Assembly (NCBI RefSeq): GCF_030812335.1
Contig: NZ_JAUSSN010000004.1
Location: forward strand, 310,001-374,000
Direction: 5' to 3'
Length of the DNA: 64,000 nt
Source: Pseudarthrobacter oxydans
GTDB taxonomy: Bacteria; Actinomycetota; Actinomycetes; Actinomycetales; Micrococcaceae
Program-made: the position numbers and the translations under genes
The notes under the pieces: generated by a model
What the model was told of the DNA's origin: nothing
Databases searched by the model: none
What the model saw: the letters and a program-made list of their open reading frames with translations, nothing else
Shown here: piece by piece, positions 53,543 to 63,207 of the stretch
Layout of the letters: each line of letters begins with the position of its first letter
Position numbering within the stretch: position 1 is the stretch's first letter

Positions 53543-54871
53543 ATGACGCAGACCATCGAGCCCGGCAACCCCGAGGCGCCCACCCAGCCCGAAGACACCG
53601 GCGCGGGCACGCGCTCCGCCGCAGCCATCCCGGGGATCATTCCGGCGGCCCTCAAGCGCCGGGTCCCCAAGTACTCGGACCTCGCCCCGCTGATGCAGTT
53701 CAAGAAGCCCGAGTTCAGCCGCGCCGCCCGGCTGCGGCGCGCCAGCACCATCTGGGACCTCCGCGACCAGGCCAAGCGCCGCACCCCGCAGGCCCCGTTC
53801 GACTACACCGACGGCGCGGCCGAAGCGGAGATCACCCTGCGCCGCGCCCGCGAGGCGTTCCTGGACATCGAGTTCCGGCCCGGCATCCTCCGTAATGTCT
53901 CCAAAATAGACCTGACCACCGACATCCTCGGCAAGACGTCCCGGCTGCCGGTCGGCATCGCGCCCACCGGCTTCACCCGGATGATGCATTCCGAGGGCGA
54001 ATACGCCGGTTCCCAGGCCGCCGCGGCCGCCGGCATCCCGTACACGCTCTCCACCATGGGCACAGCCTCCATCGAGGACGTCGCCGCCGCCGCACCGGAC
54101 GGCCGGAACTGGTTCCAGCTCTACCTGTGGACCGACCGCGACCGCTCGCTGGAGCTGATCGAGCGCGCGGCCAGGGCCGGCAACGACACCCTGATGGTCA
54201 CCGTGGACACCGCCGTCGCCGGTGCCCGGCTGCGCGACGTCCGCAACGGCATGACCATCCCGCCGGCGCTGACGATCAAGACCGTGCTGGACGCCTCCTA
54301 CCGGCCGGCGTGGTGGTTCAACTTCCTCACCCACGAGCCGCTGACCTTCGCGTCGCTGTCCCGCTACACCGGAACCGTCGCGGACCTGATCAACTCGATG
54401 TTCGACCCCACCCTGACGTTCGATGACCTCGACTGGCTGCGCGAAACCTGGAAGGGCAAGCTCGTCGTCAAGGGCATCCAGACCGTGGAGGACGCCCGCC
54501 GGGTCGTGGACCACGGGGCCGACGGCGTGGTGCTCTCCAACCACGGCGGACGCCAGCTGGACCGCGCCCCGATCCCGTTCCACCTGCTCCCGGACGTGAA
54601 GGCGGCGTTCGAGGCGGACAACAGCGACGCGGCGATCATCCTGGACACCGGCATCATGAGCGGCGCGGATATCATCGCCGCGCTGGCCCTGGGGGCCGAC
54701 TTCACGATGATCGGCCGCGCCTACCTCTACGGCCTGATGGCTGGCGGGCGGGCCGGCGTGGACCGGGCCATCGAGATCCTGGAGAAGGACATGCTCCGCA
54801 CCATGGCCCTGCTGGGTGTCAGCCGGATCTCGGAGCTGACCCCGGATCACGTGCGGCTGCTCTCCAAGTAG
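53543..54871 (+). CDS. lldD: FMN-dependent L-lactate dehydrogenase
   Basis: This 442-residue enzyme oxidises L-lactate to pyruvate at the membrane, passing electrons to the respiratory chain. It has the FMN/alpha-hydroxyacid oxidase fold: [50 protein letters not shown] and the active-site [12 protein letters not shown] with the catalytic histidine. The N-terminus has a 40-residue extension ahead of the usual start of homology. ATG 53543 follows CGGAGG. The twin operators upstream imply lactate induction through the divergent GntR regulator. Confidence 0.93.
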   Translation: MTQTIEPGNPEAPTQPEDTGAGTRSAAAIPGIIPAALKRRVPKYSDLAPLMQFKKPEFSRAARLRRASTIWDLRDQAKRRTPQAPFDYTDGAAEAEITLRRAREAFLDIEFRPGILRNVSKIDLTTDILGKTSRLPVGIAPTGFTRMMHSEGEYAGSQAAAAAGIPYTLSTMGTASIEDVAAAAPDGRNWFQLYLWTDRDRSLELIERAARAGNDTLMVTVDTAVAGARLRDVRNGMTIPPALTIKTVLDASYRPAWWFNFLTHEPLTFASLSRYTGTVADLINSMFDPTLTFDDLDWLRETWKGKLVVKGIQTVEDARRVVDHGADGVVLSNHGGRQLDRAPIPFHLLPDVKAAFEADNSDAAIILDTGIMSGADIIAALALGADFTMIGRAYLYGLMAGGRAGVDRAIEILEKDMLRTMALLGVSRISELTPDHVRLLSK

Positions 54872-54879
54872 CCTGCGCG

Positions 54880-54931
54880 GACACAACAAAGGCGGCCGTG
54901 TTCTTGAGAACGCGGCCGCCTTTGTTGTGTC
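54880..54931. terminator. Bidirectional terminator between lldD and gdhA
   Basis: GACACAACAAAGGCGGCCG (54880-54898) pairs exactly with 54913-54931 to give a 19-base-pair stem; inside, GTTCTTGAGAAC adds further pairing. The plus strand ends with TTTGTTGTGTC, a partial T-run. It lies between convergent genes. Confidence 0.85.
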
Positions 54932-54990
54932 CGGGCCGGGGGTAAGCCCGGGGGCGTCCCGGCGGCGCCCTGCAGCGCGGAAGTCCGGGC

Positions 54991-56337
<1,347 letters not shown>

Positions 56338-56474
56338 CTAAACCCTGGCGCCCCTCATCGGGCGCAATAAACAAACCCTTCCATGGTGGCACCGGACGGG
56401 CGGGGATCTCCATTCGGGCACCGGATGGCACCGCGTGTGACTAAGACGGGGTGGCGCGGGACACAAACAGGCGG

Positions 56475-56547
56475 GGCGGGCAGAAACGGGCCGGCGGGCA
56501 GAACCGGGAGCGGCGGGCAGAACCGGGAGCGGCCGGCAGAACCGGGC
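56475..56547. repeat. Four-copy tandem repeat of about 19 bases
   Basis: Units GGCGGGCAGAAACGGGCC, GGCGGGCAGAACCGGGAGC (twice) and GGCCGGCAGAACCGGGC follow each other directly and end 5 bases before the stop codon of the ArsR-type gene. Copies 2 and 3 are identical. The array lies in the 3' flank of that gene; it has no spacer structure. Confidence 0.8.
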
Positions 56548-56551
56548 GGGG

Positions 56552-57136
56552 CTACTTCTTGCGGCCGAACTTCGGCAGGCTGGCCAGGAGGTCGGCGGCC
56601 CGGGTTGCGGCCCGGCCGACGGTCCGGCCGATCTGCTGCGGCATTTTGTCCTCGCCTGCCGTGCCGACCGGAAGAACGACGGCGGGGCTCAGCGGGCTTC
56701 CGGCGGGCCGTCCGGCGAGTGCGGCGGCGGGCTGCGATGCCGGGGCGGCGTGCTGCGATGCCGGTGTGGCGGGCGGGGTGGCTGTGACGGCTGCGGCGAG
56801 GGAGTCCGGCACGGGGACGGGCTGAAGCCGGGGTTCGGCCGCCCGCGCCGGCGACGGCTCCGGGGTGGCGGCAGCGCCGACGTCGAACGTCTCCAGCCAG
56901 CTGGCGATCCCGGCCAGCGGCTTGGGATTGAGTGTGTAGTAGCGCTTCTGGCCCTGGGCGCGCATGCTCACCAGGTCCGCTTCGCGGAGAACTTTCAGAT
57001 GCTTGGAAATGGTGGGCTGGCTGGCCTCGAGCTCCTGGACCAGCTCCCCCACTGCTTTGTCCCCCTTGCGGAGGGACACCAGAATGTCACGCCGGGTTGC
57101 CTCAGCAATGACGGCAAATACGTCGTCTGTCACCAT
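56552..57136 (-). CDS. ArsR/SmtB-type winged-helix regulator with long Ala/Pro C-terminal tail
   Basis: Residues 1-85 are a winged helix: FAVIAEATRRDILVSLRKGD and ASQPTISKHLKVLREADLV, then RYYTLNPKPLAGIASWLETF. No cysteine metal site is visible, so a metal is not the obvious signal. Residues about 95-165 are rich in Ala, Pro and Ser with ASQ repeats, and the tail ends in a basic SLPKFGRKK. The total is 194 residues, about 80-90 longer than a minimal ArsR protein. ATG 57136 is used; GTG 57133 is an alternative. Confidence 0.85.
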   Translation of the reverse strand: MVTDDVFAVIAEATRRDILVSLRKGDKAVGELVQELEASQPTISKHLKVLREADLVSMRAQGQKRYYTLNPKPLAGIASWLETFDVGAAATPEPSPARAAEPRLQPVPVPDSLAAAVTATPPATPASQHAAPASQPAAALAGRPAGSPLSPAVVLPVGTAGEDKMPQQIGRTVGRAATRAADLLASLPKFGRKK

Positions 57137-57301
57137 GCCCTCAACACTAGCGACATATACGCCGGATGGCATCCACTAATTGCGGCCCCGGGCTGTGTAG
57201 CCGCGGGGCATTGCCCCGTCCCGGAAGGCGGTGCTAGAACGGACGCACCGCCATCCCGGCAGGTGAGGCCGCAGCCTACCGACGCAGAGGAGTGGACCAC
57301 C

Positions 57302-57814
57302 ATGGGGGATTTCTTCCGGAACCAGCTGTTCAACATCATCGCAGCCGTGTTCCTAGCCCTGTTCGTGATCGTCTGGGGCAACGTGCTCTTCCAGGTCTGG
57401 GTGTTCGTCCCGGAGATTCCGGGCACCCCGCCCCGGCTGAACGGCGCCGTCGTCTGCGCCGCCGGGGCGCTGTCCACCTCGCTGAGTTCACTGACCGCGT
57501 CCGCCCTGGGTTTCACCATGGCCGAGGTCCGCCGGGAGGAGCAGAGCGGGAGCGGGAAGGCCGCCAGCCAGGCCCAGGTCGGTGTCTTCGAGGCCGGCGG
57601 GATCACCACGAAGCTCTCCGGCCGGGTCATCGCGGCGTTGATGGTGTACCTCGTGGTCGGGCTGCTGGTGCTCGGCGTGTGGCTGGTGAAAGGCACCGCC
57701 TCCACCGACCTGATCGGGGCGTTCTCGCTCTCGCTGCTGGGCTGGATCATCGGCGCGGCCGGGGTGGTGTTCCAGACCGAGAAGCCCAGCCCGCAGGCCT
57801 CCGAAGCCGGTTAG
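57302..57814 (+). CDS. Small integral membrane protein
   Basis: This 170-residue protein has four likely transmembrane segments: IIAAVFLALFVIVWGNVLFQ, a second around GAVVCAAGALSTSLSSL, a third around IAALMVYLVVGLLVLGVWLV, and LIGAFSLSLLGWIIGAAGVV. GAGGAG lies 12 bases before the ATG. The much longer open frame upstream is a shadow of the opposite-strand gene. I do not recognise a named family. It is divergent from the ArsR-type regulator, which may control it. Confidence 0.75.
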   Translation: MGDFFRNQLFNIIAAVFLALFVIVWGNVLFQVWVFVPEIPGTPPRLNGAVVCAAGALSTSLSSLTASALGFTMAEVRREEQSGSGKAASQAQVGVFEAGGITTKLSGRVIAALMVYLVVGLLVLGVWLVKGTASTDLIGAFSLSLLGWIIGAAGVVFQTEKPSPQASEAG

Positions 57815-57900
57815 CCGTTCAAGCAGCTAACCCGCATAAGCATCTACCTCGCAGCAGGGGCCGCTTTGAGGGCCTCATAACGGCCGCAACTGCCAGCTAC

Positions 57901-59124
57901 TTAGTCGAACCAGGGGTCCAGCCCGTAGAGCGGGAAGATCTCCTTGCGGGTGGCCATGACGGTCCGGTCCACGTCGTCGTTCGGGTCGAAGCCGACCTCC
58001 CAGGAGCGCCACCAGAGGTCGACGTCGTCGCCCATCATTTCCGGCGCGGCGACCCCGTACTTGTCCCCGTACTTTTCCTTCACGTAACTGCGCCAGTCCT
58101 CCGGCACCGGGGTACGCAGCGGGACGGGTCGCCCGGCCGCGATCGCGATCAGGTGGCTCCAGGCCCGCGGCACCACGGTGATGACGTTGTAGCCCCCGCC
58201 GCCGGTGGAGATCCAGCGGTTCTCGCAGTAGCGGGCCGCGAGGTTGCCGATCGCGGTGGCGGCCTCGCGCTGGGCGTCGACGCTGATGTTGAGGTGGGTG
58301 AGCGGGTCCAGCCGGTGGGAGTCGCAGCCGTGCTGGCTTACGACGACCTCGGGCTCGAAGGCACCCACGAGCTGCGGCACGACGGCGTGGAAGGCGCGGA
58401 GCCAGCCGCCGTCCCCGGTGCCGGCCGGCAGGGCGACGTTCACGGCGCTGCCCTGAGCATTGGGCCCGCCGATCTCGTTGGCGTAGCCGGTGCCCGGGAA
58501 CAGGGTCAGCCCCGTCTCGTGCAGGGAGATCGTCAGCACGCGCGGGTCGTCCCAGAAGATGCTCTGGGTTCCGTCGCCGTGGTGCGCGTCGATGTCGATG
58601 TACACCACGCGCTGCAGGCCGCCGTCGAGCAGCCGCTGGATGGCGAGGGCCGCGTCGTTGTAGATGCAGAATCCGCTCGCGCGCTCCCGGGCCGCGTGGT
58701 GCATACCCCCGCCGAAGTTCACCGCACGGACAGCGCTGCCGTCCAGGATGGCGGCGGCGGCGAGGATGGAGCCGCCGGCAAGCCGGGCACTGGCCTCATG
58801 CATCCCGGCGAAGGCCGGGTCATCCTCGGTGCCGAGGCCGCGTTCCAGGTCCGGGGTGCCGGGGTCCGCGCTCACGCGCCGCACGGCGGCGACGAATTCG
58901 GGGCTGTGGACGGTGCACAGTTCCGCGTCGCTGGCGACGTCCGGCGCCGCGACGGTGACGTGCTCCAGGTCCAGCAGACCAAGGCTTCCGGCCAACCTGG
59001 CGGTGAGCTCCATCCGCTCCGGGGCCATCGGGTGGCTGTGGCCGAAGTTGTAGGCGGTCATGGCGGGATCCCACACCACCGTCGTTGGCAGTGCGGCCTT
59101 GGCGAGCCCGGGAAGGTATGTCAT
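57901..59124 (-). CDS. acuC: AcuC-type deacetylase (histone deacetylase superfamily)
   Basis: This 407-residue zinc hydrolase has the class I deacetylase motifs GGGMHHAARERASGFCIYND and VVYIDIDAHHGDGT (zinc Asp/His ligands), plus SLHETG and STGGGGYNV. In Bacillus, AcuC deacetylates acetyl-CoA synthetase, so a role in acetate/acetoin metabolism is likely. ATG 59124 is chosen over the adjacent TTG 59127. It is convergent with the small membrane gene and divergent from trkH. Confidence 0.92.
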   Translation of the reverse strand: MTYLPGLAKAALPTTVVWDPAMTAYNFGHSHPMAPERMELTARLAGSLGLLDLEHVTVAAPDVASDAELCTVHSPEFVAAVRRVSADPGTPDLERGLGTEDDPAFAGMHEASARLAGGSILAAAAILDGSAVRAVNFGGGMHHAARERASGFCIYNDAALAIQRLLDGGLQRVVYIDIDAHHGDGTQSIFWDDPRVLTISLHETGLTLFPGTGYANEIGGPNAQGSAVNVALPAGTGDGGWLRAFHAVVPQLVGAFEPEVVVSQHGCDSHRLDPLTHLNISVDAQREAATAIGNLAARYCENRWISTGGGGYNVITVVPRAWSHLIAIAAGRPVPLRTPVPEDWRSYVKEKYGDKYGVAAPEMMGDDVDLWWRSWEVGFDPNDDVDRTVMATRKEIFPLYGLDPWFD

Positions 59125-59227
59125 CAATCACAGGCTACCGGAGCGCGGGGCCCCGTCCCCCAGTCATTGCGGGGGGTTTAGTGGTTTACTACTGAAGGAA
59201 GCAGTTTCAAGCGAGGAAAAGCCACAC

Positions 59228-60658
59228 ATGACGCAGAGCCAGTCGAGGTCCAAGAGCCCGGCCAACTGGCAGCCCGGCACTCCGGAGCGGGAAGGCCTGT
59301 GGGTCTTCACCCGCCTCCGCGACTTCATCGACAACATTGCCAACACCACCCCGGCCCGCCTCGCCCTCACCGCGTTCGGCATGGTGGTCCTTGTCTTCAC
59401 CGGCCTGTTGTCCCTTCCGGTGTCCTCCGCCACCGGTGATTTCACCCCGCTGTACCAGGCCATGTTCACCGCCGTGTCCGCCGTCTGCGTGACGGGGCTG
59501 ACCGTGGTGTCCACGGCGGTGCACTGGTCCTTCTTCGGCCAGCTCGTCATCCTGGTCGGCATCTTCGTGGGCGGCCTGGGCACCCTGACGCTGGCCTCGC
59601 TGCTGGCCCTCCTGGTGAGCAAGAAGCTGGGTGTCCGCGGCAAGCTGATCGCCCAGGAGGCCATGAACACCGGCCGCCTCGGTGAAGTGGGCACCCTGCT
59701 GCGGATCGTCATCGTGACCTCGGTGGTGATCGAAGCCGCCCTGGCGCTGGCGCTGATCCCCCGGTTCCTGATGCTGGGCGAAAGCTTCGGCCAGGCGGTC
59801 TGGCACGGGGTGTTCTACGCGATTTCGTCGTTCAACAACGCCGGGTTCACCCCGCACTCGGACGGCATCGTCCCGTACGAGACCGATCTGTGGATCCTCG
59901 TCCCGCTGATGGTCGGCGTCTTCCTCGGCAGTCTGGGCTTCCCCGTGGTGATGGTGCTGCAGCAGAACGGCCTGAACTGGAAGAAATGGAACCTGCACAC
60001 CAAGCTGACCATCCAGGTGTCGCTGATCCTGCTGGTGTCCGGCACGGTGCTGTGGGGGCTGATGGAGTGGGAAAACGTGAGGACCATCGGCGGCATGAAC
60101 GACGCGGACAAGGTCATCCATTCGCTCTTCGCCTCGGTGATGACGCGTTCCGGCGGGTTCAACCTGGTGGACCAGAACCAGATGGATTCCACCACCATGC
60201 TGCTCACCGATGCCCTCATGTTCGCCGGCGGTGGTTCGGCGTCGACCGCCGGCGGCATCAAGGTGACCACCATCGCCGTGATGTTCCTGGCGATCATGGC
60301 TGAGGCCCGCGGCGACTCCGATGTGAAGGTCTATGGCCGCACCATCCCCGAAGGCACCATGCGGGTGGCCATCTCGGTCATTGTCGCCGGCGCCACCCTC
60401 GTCGCCGTCGCCGCCATGCTGCTGCTCCACATCAGCGGCGCATCCCTGGACCGGGTGCTCTTTGAAACCATTTCCGCCTTTGCCACGGTGGGGCTCAGCA
60501 CGAACCTCAGTGCCGAGCTGCCGCCGTCGGGCGTTTACGTCCTCACCGCCCTGATGTTCGCCGGGCGCGTCGGGACCGTCACCCTCGCCGCTGCCCTGGC
60601 CCTGCGCCAGCGCAGCCAGCTGTACCACTACCCGGAAGAGAGACCCATCATTGGCTAG
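59228..60658 (+). CDS. TrkH/KtrB-type potassium uptake channel
   Basis: This 476-residue membrane protein has four M1-P-M2 repeats with selectivity-filter segments VCVTGL, FNNAGF, TRSGGF and FATVGLS, as expected for TrkH/KtrB. The N-terminus is a 30-residue cytoplasmic stretch. ATG 59228 follows GAGGAAAA. The downstream trkA gene overlaps by 8 bases, so the two form one K+ uptake system. Confidence 0.94.
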   Translation: MTQSQSRSKSPANWQPGTPEREGLWVFTRLRDFIDNIANTTPARLALTAFGMVVLVFTGLLSLPVSSATGDFTPLYQAMFTAVSAVCVTGLTVVSTAVHWSFFGQLVILVGIFVGGLGTLTLASLLALLVSKKLGVRGKLIAQEAMNTGRLGEVGTLLRIVIVTSVVIEAALALALIPRFLMLGESFGQAVWHGVFYAISSFNNAGFTPHSDGIVPYETDLWILVPLMVGVFLGSLGFPVVMVLQQNGLNWKKWNLHTKLTIQVSLILLVSGTVLWGLMEWENVRTIGGMNDADKVIHSLFASVMTRSGGFNLVDQNQMDSTTMLLTDALMFAGGGSASTAGGIKVTTIAVMFLAIMAEARGDSDVKVYGRTIPEGTMRVAISVIVAGATLVAVAAMLLLHISGASLDRVLFETISAFATVGLSTNLSAELPPSGVYVLTALMFAGRVGTVTLAAALALRQRSQLYHYPEERPIIG

Positions 60659-61337
60659 TTCCTCAGGCGCCGTCAACCGTCCCGCCCACAACGCCCCGGT
60701 GCTGGTGATCGGGCTGGGCCGTTTCGGCGCCTCCACCGCAGAACAGCTGGTCAAGCAGGGCCGCGAGGTGCTGGCCATCGAACGCGACCGGAACCTGGTG
60801 CAGAAGTGGTCCAGCACCCTGACCCACGTCGTCGAGGCCGACGCCACGAACATCGATGCGCTCCGCCAGCTCGGCGCGCAGGAGTTCAGCTCCGCCGTCG
60901 TGGGGGTCGGCACCTCGATCGAATCCTCGGTGCTGATCACCGTCAACCTCGTGGACCTTGGCATCGAGCACCTCTGGGTCAAGGCCATCACGCCCTCGCA
61001 CGGGAAGATCCTGACCCGGATCGGCGCCAACCACGTGATCTACCCGGAGGCCGACGCCGGTGTCCGCGCCGCGCACCTGGTCTCCGGCCGCATGCTGGAC
61101 TTCATCGAGTTCGACGACGACTTCGCGATCGTGAAGATGTATCCGCCGCGCGAAACCGTGGGCTTCACCCTGGACGAATCCAAGGTCCGCTCGAAGTACG
61201 GGGTCACGATCGTGGGCGTGAAGTCCCCGGGCGAGGACTTCACCTACGCCCGGCCGGAGACGAAGGTGTCCTCCCGGGACATGCTCATTGTTTCCGGGCA
61301 CGTGGACCTGCTGGAGAGGTTCGCCGCCCGGCCGTAG
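60651..61337 (+). CDS. TrkA/KtrA family potassium uptake regulator
   Basis: This 228-residue cytosolic gating subunit has an RCK-N Rossmann domain (VLVIGLGRFGASTAEQLVKQ) binding NAD or ATP and an RCK-C domain (residues about 145-225). It starts at TTG 60651 with GGAAGAGAG upstream and overlaps the channel gene. Size matches single-unit KtrA rather than the double TrkA of Escherichia coli. Confidence 0.93.
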   Translation: MASSSGAVNRPAHNAPVLVIGLGRFGASTAEQLVKQGREVLAIERDRNLVQKWSSTLTHVVEADATNIDALRQLGAQEFSSAVVGVGTSIESSVLITVNLVDLGIEHLWVKAITPSHGKILTRIGANHVIYPEADAGVRAAHLVSGRMLDFIEFDDDFAIVKMYPPRETVGFTLDESKVRSKYGVTIVGVKSPGEDFTYARPETKVSSRDMLIVSGHVDLLERFAARP

Positions 61338-61436
61338 CGGCGCCGCGACGTCCTGGACGACCGGCACAGATCGACTCCGCGGAGAAGCCTCCCGTTCACT
61401 TGGCAAGGTCCCCAGCGCGGCGGATACCGTCTGGCG

Positions 61437-61491
61437 ACGCGCCAAAGCGCTGGCGCCGCCGTATTCCGGCAGCGCCAGCGCTTTGGCGCGT
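61437..61491. terminator. Long GC hairpin between convergent genes
   Basis: ACGCGCCAAAGCGCTGGCG (61437-61455) pairs perfectly with 61473-61491, a 19-base-pair stem with a 17-base loop, between trkA and the HhH-GPD gene. No T-run follows. The geometry matches the hairpin at 45222. Confidence 0.78.
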
Positions 61492-61529
61492 CATGAGGCG
61501 GATTGCGCGTCGCCTGAGCTACCGCCTTG

Positions 61530-62114
61530 TCAGGACCCGGCGGTCTTCGCAGCCTTCGCGGCGGCCTTGGCCGTCTGCTTGCTGGCCCGCACCTTGCTCA
61601 GCGACTCCGGGTCCACAATGTCAGCGACGGACAGGAAGGCGTTCTCCTGACCGTAGTGTCCGGCGGCCTCGCGCCAGCCTTCAGCCTGGAGGCCACACTG
61701 CTTTCCCAGCAGCGCCAGGAAGATCTTCGCTTTCTGCTCGCCAAATCCCGGCAATGCCTTGAGCCGGCGCAGCACCTCCGGCCCGTCGGGGTCACCCTGC
61801 GTCCAGATGGCAGTCGCGTCGCCGTTCCAGTCTTTCTGCACGGTCCCGGCAAGGGACTGGACGCGGCCGGCCATTGATCCGGGGAACCGGTGGACGGCCG
61901 GCCGTTCCTTGAACATCTCGACGAACTCTTGCGGATCGTAAGCGGCAATCGCGGCCGGATCCATGGAACCGATGCGCGTCCGGATTTTTTCCGGACCGGC
62001 GAAGGCCGATTCCATGGTCACCTGTTGGTCAAGCAGCATGCCGGTGAGCAGCGCAAACGCGTCATCGCTCAGTAGTTTGTCCGCCGCGGGATCCCCTGTG
62101 ATGTGCAGTTCCAT
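61530..62114 (-). CDS. HhH-GPD family base-excision DNA glycosylase
   Basis: This 194-residue protein has LLTGMLLDQQVTMESAFAGP and a helix-hairpin-helix LKALPGFGEQKAKIFLALLG near residues 125-145, the signature of HhH-GPD glycosylases; the catalytic Asp/Lys of the classical enzymes is not obvious. The C-terminal tail is Lys/Ala-rich (KQTAKAAAKAAK), suggesting DNA contact. ATG 62114 is used; ATG 62123 is possible. Confidence 0.82.
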   Translation of the reverse strand: MELHITGDPAADKLLSDDAFALLTGMLLDQQVTMESAFAGPEKIRTRIGSMDPAAIAAYDPQEFVEMFKERPAVHRFPGSMAGRVQSLAGTVQKDWNGDATAIWTQGDPDGPEVLRRLKALPGFGEQKAKIFLALLGKQCGLQAEGWREAAGHYGQENAFLSVADIVDPESLSKVRASKQTAKAAAKAAKTAGS

Positions 62115-62171
62115 GGGTCCCATCCTGCCACCCGGTGCGGTCCGCGTCATGGGTTGCGCCTGCGTTTGCCG

Positions 62172-63005
62172 CTAGCCGAGCTGTTTGGTGATCTCCGCGG
62201 CGCGTTCGGCGGCGGCGCGGGCGCCGTCGGCGATGATCGCGGGCAGGCCGCGCGCGTCAAAGGTCGCGATGGCGCGCTCGGTGGTGCCGTTGGGGCTCGT
62301 GACAGCCTTGCGCAGCGCCGCCGCATCCGCGCCCGCCTCGGCCAGCATCAGGCCCGCCCCGGCGACGGTTTCCCGGGCAATCAGCAGCGACAGCTCACGG
62401 TCCAGTCCGAGTACGACGCCGGCGTCCGCCATCGCTTCGGCCAGGTAGAACGCGTACGCGGGGCCGGAGCCGCTGATCGCGGACAGCGCGTCGACCTGGT
62501 CTTCCGGGATTTCGACGACGGTGCCCGCCGAGGCCAGCAGGTCCTTGGCGAGCTGGAGCTGCGCCGGGGAACAGTGCGTGCCCGGCGACACGGAAATGAC
62601 GCCCCGGCCCAGCTGCGCCGGGGTGTTGGGCATGCTCCGGATCACGGGCTGGCCGGCCGGCAGGGCCGCTTCCAGCTGCTCCAGCGACACGGCGGCGGCG
62701 ACGCTGATGACGATCGTGTCCCGTGCCAGCGAGTCGCCGATCTCACGGGCCAGGTCCGCGATGCCTACGGGCTTGACGCCCAGGATCACGACGCCGGAGC
62801 CGGTGGCCGCCTGTTTGTTGTTCTCCGGCTCTTCGGCGCCGGCGATGGCTGTGATGCCGTGATGCCGTTTGGCCAGCTGGTCGGCGCGTTCGGCGCGGCG
62901 GACGGTGGCGACAATGTCCGCCGGGTCAGTGCCGCCGGCGATCAGGCCGCCCATGATGGCCTCGTTCATTGATCCACAGCCCAGGAATGCGATTCGGTTA
63001 CTCAT
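62172..63005 (-). CDS. proC: Pyrroline-5-carboxylate reductase
   Basis: This 277-residue enzyme makes proline from pyrroline-5-carboxylate with NAD(P)H. It has FLGCGSMNEAIMGGLIAGG (Rossmann), VILGVKPVGIADL, RSMPNTPAQLGRG and the C-terminal dimer/active-site segment DALSAISGSGPAYAFYLAEA. It lies 57 bases downstream-strand of the HhH-GPD gene and shares its orientation. The 200 bases between it and the sigma-factor gene contain nothing recognised. Confidence 0.95.
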   Translation of the reverse strand: MSNRIAFLGCGSMNEAIMGGLIAGGTDPADIVATVRRAERADQLAKRHHGITAIAGAEEPENNKQAATGSGVVILGVKPVGIADLAREIGDSLARDTIVISVAAAVSLEQLEAALPAGQPVIRSMPNTPAQLGRGVISVSPGTHCSPAQLQLAKDLLASAGTVVEIPEDQVDALSAISGSGPAYAFYLAEAMADAGVVLGLDRELSLLIARETVAGAGLMLAEAGADAAALRKAVTSPNGTTERAIATFDARGLPAIIADGARAAAERAAEITKQLG

Positions 63006-63207
63006 GCCCCCATCATTGCAGTCCGGCCCGATTCCCAGCCAGCTCCCATCTTCAGGTCAGGGTCTTCACAAACTCCGGAACTAACGTGGTGGTTACCTCA
63101 TTGAGGGTGCGAGTGATGCGGCAGGCATGCGGATGTCTGCCCGGCACCGGTGGACTGCAGCGGGTTTCCCCCATTTTCCCGCAGCGGAACGCCGGTGCCT
63201 TTCGCCG

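Noticed and set aside
56475-56547. Possible CRISPR array at the 19-base repeats
   Set aside because: Units are directly adjacent with no unique spacers and there are no cas genes.
57292-61030. Long antisense frames over acuC (57292-59181) and trkH/trkA (59207-61030)
   Set aside because: Both oppose well-supported genes and show biased Gly/Asp/His composition without domains.
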